Source: Deltaproteobacteria bacterium (lineage in GTDB: Bacteria; Desulfobacterota; Binatia; UBA9968). From it: 7,486 bases of DNA. The DNA lies in contig VBLN01000016.1 of NCBI GenBank assembly GCA_005878685.1, positions 1-7,486 of the forward strand. Direction: 5' to 3'. The first letter of the stretch is position 1. Each line of letters begins with the position of its first letter. Made by a program: the position numbers and the translations under genes. The notes below the pieces were generated by a model that did not search any database, was not told the DNA's origin, and was given only the letters and a program-made list of their open reading frames with translations. Shown here in pieces: positions 5,547 to 7,486 of the stretch.

Positions 5547-6800
5547 ATGTTTATGATTTTCTGCCGCTTACCGCTGGCTGCGCTGTTCCTGGCGCTGTTT
5601 ATAGGGCTTCCGACTCTTGGTGGCGGGGTGGTGTCGGCCGAGGAAGAGCCACTTCCGCTGCTTCCTGGTCTTGAGGATTCAGTCGAATTCTGGAAGCTTG
5701 TCTTTACGCGCTACGGTGCTGGTGAAGTCATATTTCACGATCCCCTTGAGCCGATGAAAATCTACAAAGTTGTGGAAGCCGGCGAGAGCAATGCGGGGCG
5801 ACGGCTGATCGAGGAGGAACGTACAAAGATTCTCCAAGAGTATGGCTTCCAACCCGAAGACAGAAGAGTGCGCGCCCAGAGGGGAGTCAAAGAGCGCTTT
5901 CTCTTGGGTCTTAAGCTTTCCGGTAGATACCTCGAACAGATGCAACGCATCTTTCGCGAGGAAGGCCTGCCAGAAGAGCTTGCCTATCTGCCGTTGGTGG
6001 AGTCGTCATTTAATCTTCATGCGCGCTCCCGCGCCGGCGCGTTGGGCATGTGGCAATTTATGCCGAAAACTGGCAAGACATTTCTCCGCGTGACTCGCAC
6101 GGTGGATGAGCGCAGAGATCCGCTGGAATCAACGCGCGCCGCCGCCCGCTTCCTAAAGCGCAACTATGAGATCCTCGGCAATTGGCCTTTGGCGCTCACC
6201 GCCTACAATCACGGCAGAGACGGGATCCTTCGCGCGGTCAACGAAGTTGGCTCCAAGGATCTCACGGAGATCATTCAGCGCTATCAGGGACCTGCTTTTG
6301 GCTTCGCGTCAAAGAGTTTCTACGCTGAGTTTCTCGCGGCGGTGCAGATTGCGAAGCGGAGTGAAGAATATTTCCCCGAGTTGGAGCTCCATCCGGCCAT
6401 CCGTTTTGAGGAGCTTGAGATGAAGCGATCGATCTCGCTCGCGGCCTTGCTCAAGCCGATCGAGATCGATCGGAAGCAGTTTCTGGAGTGGAATCCCGCC
6501 CTGCATCCGAAGATCAAGGACATCCCCGGCGGTTATCGCGTAAAGTTCCCCGCCGACAAGCAACAGATTTTTCTCACCGCTTACCGTAAGCTCGTGAAGG
6601 TGATCTCTCCTACGCCAGCCGCAGCTTCGGTCAGAGAGACCCCGGTTTCTTGGACCCGCCACAGGGTTGTGCCTGGGGACACTCTGGCTGGGATTGCAAA
6701 GAAGTATAAAGTGCCGGTGCGCGAGGTCCAGCGCGCCAACGGACTTGGCAACAGCCAGCTCATAACGGCCGGCAAAGAGCTAAAGATACCCAAACGCTGA
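5547..6800 (+). CDS. mltD: Membrane-bound/periplasmic lytic murein transglycosylase with LysM domain (MltD-like)
   Basis: The 417-residue product has a signal peptide with hydrophobic core at about 8-28 and likely cleavage at Val-Ser-Ala31 before Glu-Glu-Glu; there is no lipobox Cys there, unlike lipoprotein MltD of E. coli. The SLT catalytic domain spans about 135-260. The catalytic Glu is Glu152 in Leu-Val-Glu-Ser-Ser-Phe-Asn, followed by Ala-Gly-Ala-x-Gly-x-Trp-Gln-Phe-Met-Pro (163-173) and Ala-Tyr-Asn-His-Gly (219-223). One LysM peptidoglycan-binding domain closes the protein (about 371-414, His-Arg-Val-Val-Pro-Gly-Asp-Thr-Leu to Leu-Lys-Ile-Pro). The enzyme cleaves the glycan strands of peptidoglycan, forming 1,6-anhydro-muropeptides, in wall remodelling. 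ATG 5547 is chosen because it gives the full signal peptide and follows the promoter; ATG 5553 is also possible. No Shine-Dalgarno sequence precedes either. The precorrin-2 dehydrogenase gene follows after 31 bases. Confidence 0.93.
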   Translation: MFMIFCRLPLAALFLALFIGLPTLGGGVVSAEEEPLPLLPGLEDSVEFWKLVFTRYGAGEVIFHDPLEPMKIYKVVEAGESNAGRRLIEEERTKILQEYGFQPEDRRVRAQRGVKERFLLGLKLSGRYLEQMQRIFREEGLPEELAYLPLVESSFNLHARSRAGALGMWQFMPKTGKTFLRVTRTVDERRDPLESTRAAARFLKRNYEILGNWPLALTAYNHGRDGILRAVNEVGSKDLTEIIQRYQGPAFGFASKSFYAEFLAAVQIAKRSEEYFPELELHPAIRFEELEMKRSISLAALLKPIEIDRKQFLEWNPALHPKIKDIPGGYRVKFPADKQQIFLTAYRKLVKVISPTPAAASVRETPVSWTRHRVVPGDTLAGIAKKYKVPVREVQRANGLGNSQLITAGKELKIPKR

Positions 6801-6803
6801 TCG

Positions 6804-6822
6804 CGGGGAAGAACCGTCCCCG
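6804..6822 (+). other. Short perfect hairpin between transglycosylase and precorrin-2 dehydrogenase genes
   Basis: CGGGGA (6804-6809) pairs exactly with TCCCCG (6817-6822) around a 7-base loop. There is no T-run after it, so it is not a normal intrinsic terminator. It lies 9 bases before ATG 6832, where a ribosome binding site would normally be; it could stabilise or separate the two messages or affect initiation. Confidence 0.4.
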
Positions 6823-6831
6823 AATCCACCG

Positions 6832-7486
6832 ATGAGGTATTATCCCATCTTCCTCGATCTCCGAGGGCGGAGGTGTTTGGTTGTCGGTGGAGGCGAGGTT
6901 GGCCAGCGGAAGGTTGAAGGGTTGGTGGAAGCCGGGGCCAAAGTGACTGTTATCAGTCCGGATTTGACTCCCTCTTTGTGCAGCCTGGCAAAGAGGAAAA
7001 AGATTGTCCACCTTTCAAGGCGATACCGCAAGGGTGATCTCAAGGGTCATTTTCTCGCATACGCCGCGACGAGCGATGCTTCGACTCAAAGGCTTATGGC
7101 CAGCGAAGCCAGAAGGGGCGATCTTCTGATCAATGTCGTGGATCGACCTGCTCTATGCCGCTTCATAGCGCCAGCGATTGTCCGGCGCGGCGACTTGATC
7201 ATCGCCATCTCCACTAGCGGCGCGAGTCCCGCCTTGGCCAAAAAGCTGCGCCAGGAGCTGGAGCAAATCTTTGGTCCAGAGTACGCGGCGGCGCTCAAAT
7301 TCCTACGGTCCTTGCGCAAGAAACTGATGACGGGATCCTTTTCCCCTTCGGAGCGGCAGAGAATCTCGACCGACTTGGTTCATTCCTCTCTGGTGAGCTA
7401 TCTTAGAGAAGGAAAAAAAGGCAAGTTGACTCGTCTGTTGAAGCGAATTTTAGGTCGAAAGCGGCGGTTGAGTGGCCTGAGGATTA
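6832..7486 (+). CDS. Precorrin-2 dehydrogenase / sirohydrochlorin ferrochelatase (Met8/SirC/CysG N-domain type), 3' end beyond the window
   Basis: The frame is open from ATG 6832 to the window end, 218 codons, without a stop. The N-terminus (Met-Arg-Tyr-Tyr-Pro-Ile-Phe-Leu-Asp-Leu-Arg-Gly-Arg) and the NAD-binding Val-Val-Gly-Gly-Gly-Glu-Val-Gly-x-Arg-Lys-Val (17-28) are classic for the family. Ala-Ala-Thr-Ser-Asp (78-82) and Asn101-Val-Val-Asp104-x-Pro-x-Leu-Cys-x-Phe follow; Asp104 matches the catalytic Asp of Met8p. Ser-Thr-Ser-Gly-Ala-Ser-Pro-Ala-Leu-Ala is at 127-136. It oxidises precorrin-2 to sirohydrochlorin with NAD+, and members often also insert Fe2+ to make siroheme. The family length is about 200-220, so the stop should come soon after the window. 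The last 25 residues are unusually basic. No uroporphyrinogen methyltransferase domain is seen. In many bacteria this gene heads a ccsA/hemX-hemA-hemC cluster, which may follow. No good Shine-Dalgarno sequence is visible. Confidence 0.92.
   Translation, partial: MRYYPIFLDLRGRRCLVVGGGEVGQRKVEGLVEAGAKVTVISPDLTPSLCSLAKRKKIVHLSRRYRKGDLKGHFLAYAATSDASTQRLMASEARRGDLLINVVDRPALCRFIAPAIVRRGDLIIAISTSGASPALAKKLRQELEQIFGPEYAAALKFLRSLRKKLMTGSFSPSERQRISTDLVHSSLVSYLREGKKGKLTRLLKRILGRKRRLSGLRI

Overview
The window looks like an ordinary stretch of a Gram-negative bacterial chromosome with moderately high GC. The evidence is a lipoprotein-anchored peptide-binding protein, a periplasmic murein transglycosylase with a LysM domain, and a precorrin-2 dehydrogenase of the kind found in haem/siroheme clusters. 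The mix of catabolic-type enzymes and a Dpp-type transporter would fit a deltaproteobacterial, Binatota, NC10, Rokubacteria or Tectomicrobia-like lineage. That placement is a guess; nothing here fixes the taxonomy.

Layout. (1) Positions 1-1370, plus strand: the 3' end of an amidohydrolase_2 gene, a 99-base gap, and an SDR-family oxidoreductase with a clear ribosome binding site. (2) Positions 1375-5274, minus strand: a probable four-gene operon read right to left, consisting of a lipoprotein solute-binding protein, two permeases (overlapping genes) and, 60 bases further on, a glutathione S-transferase (GST). The SDR and GST genes converge with only 4 bases between them. (3) Positions 5275-5546: a divergent intergenic region with a good sigma70-type promoter for the rightward gene. 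(4) Positions 5547-7486, plus strand: a MltD-like lytic transglycosylase with one LysM domain, then a precorrin-2 dehydrogenase running off the window.

Main finding. The GST gene contains an in-frame UGA at codon 9. The ATG at 1935 (minus strand) has a strong Shine-Dalgarno sequence. The frame reads M-K-L-Y-S-C-H-T-UGA-P-Y-A-H-R and continues without a break to a normal GST C-terminus at 1375. UGA sits where omega-class and related GSTs carry the catalytic Cys (C-P-[YF] motif). Immediately downstream is a hairpin with a 6-bp perfect stem and a GG in its loop, at the spacing expected of a bacterial SECIS element. The simplest reading is a selenocysteine-containing GST. A conventional gene caller would miss this and report a 138-residue fragment starting at an internal GTG, without the active site. 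A Cys-to-stop nonsense mutation is the main alternative.

Smaller points: the SDR lacks the canonical catalytic Ser; the peptide transporter has no ATPase genes beside it; the transglycosylase promoter implies an almost leaderless mRNA; and the gap after the amidohydrolase has a short reading frame with coding-like base composition.
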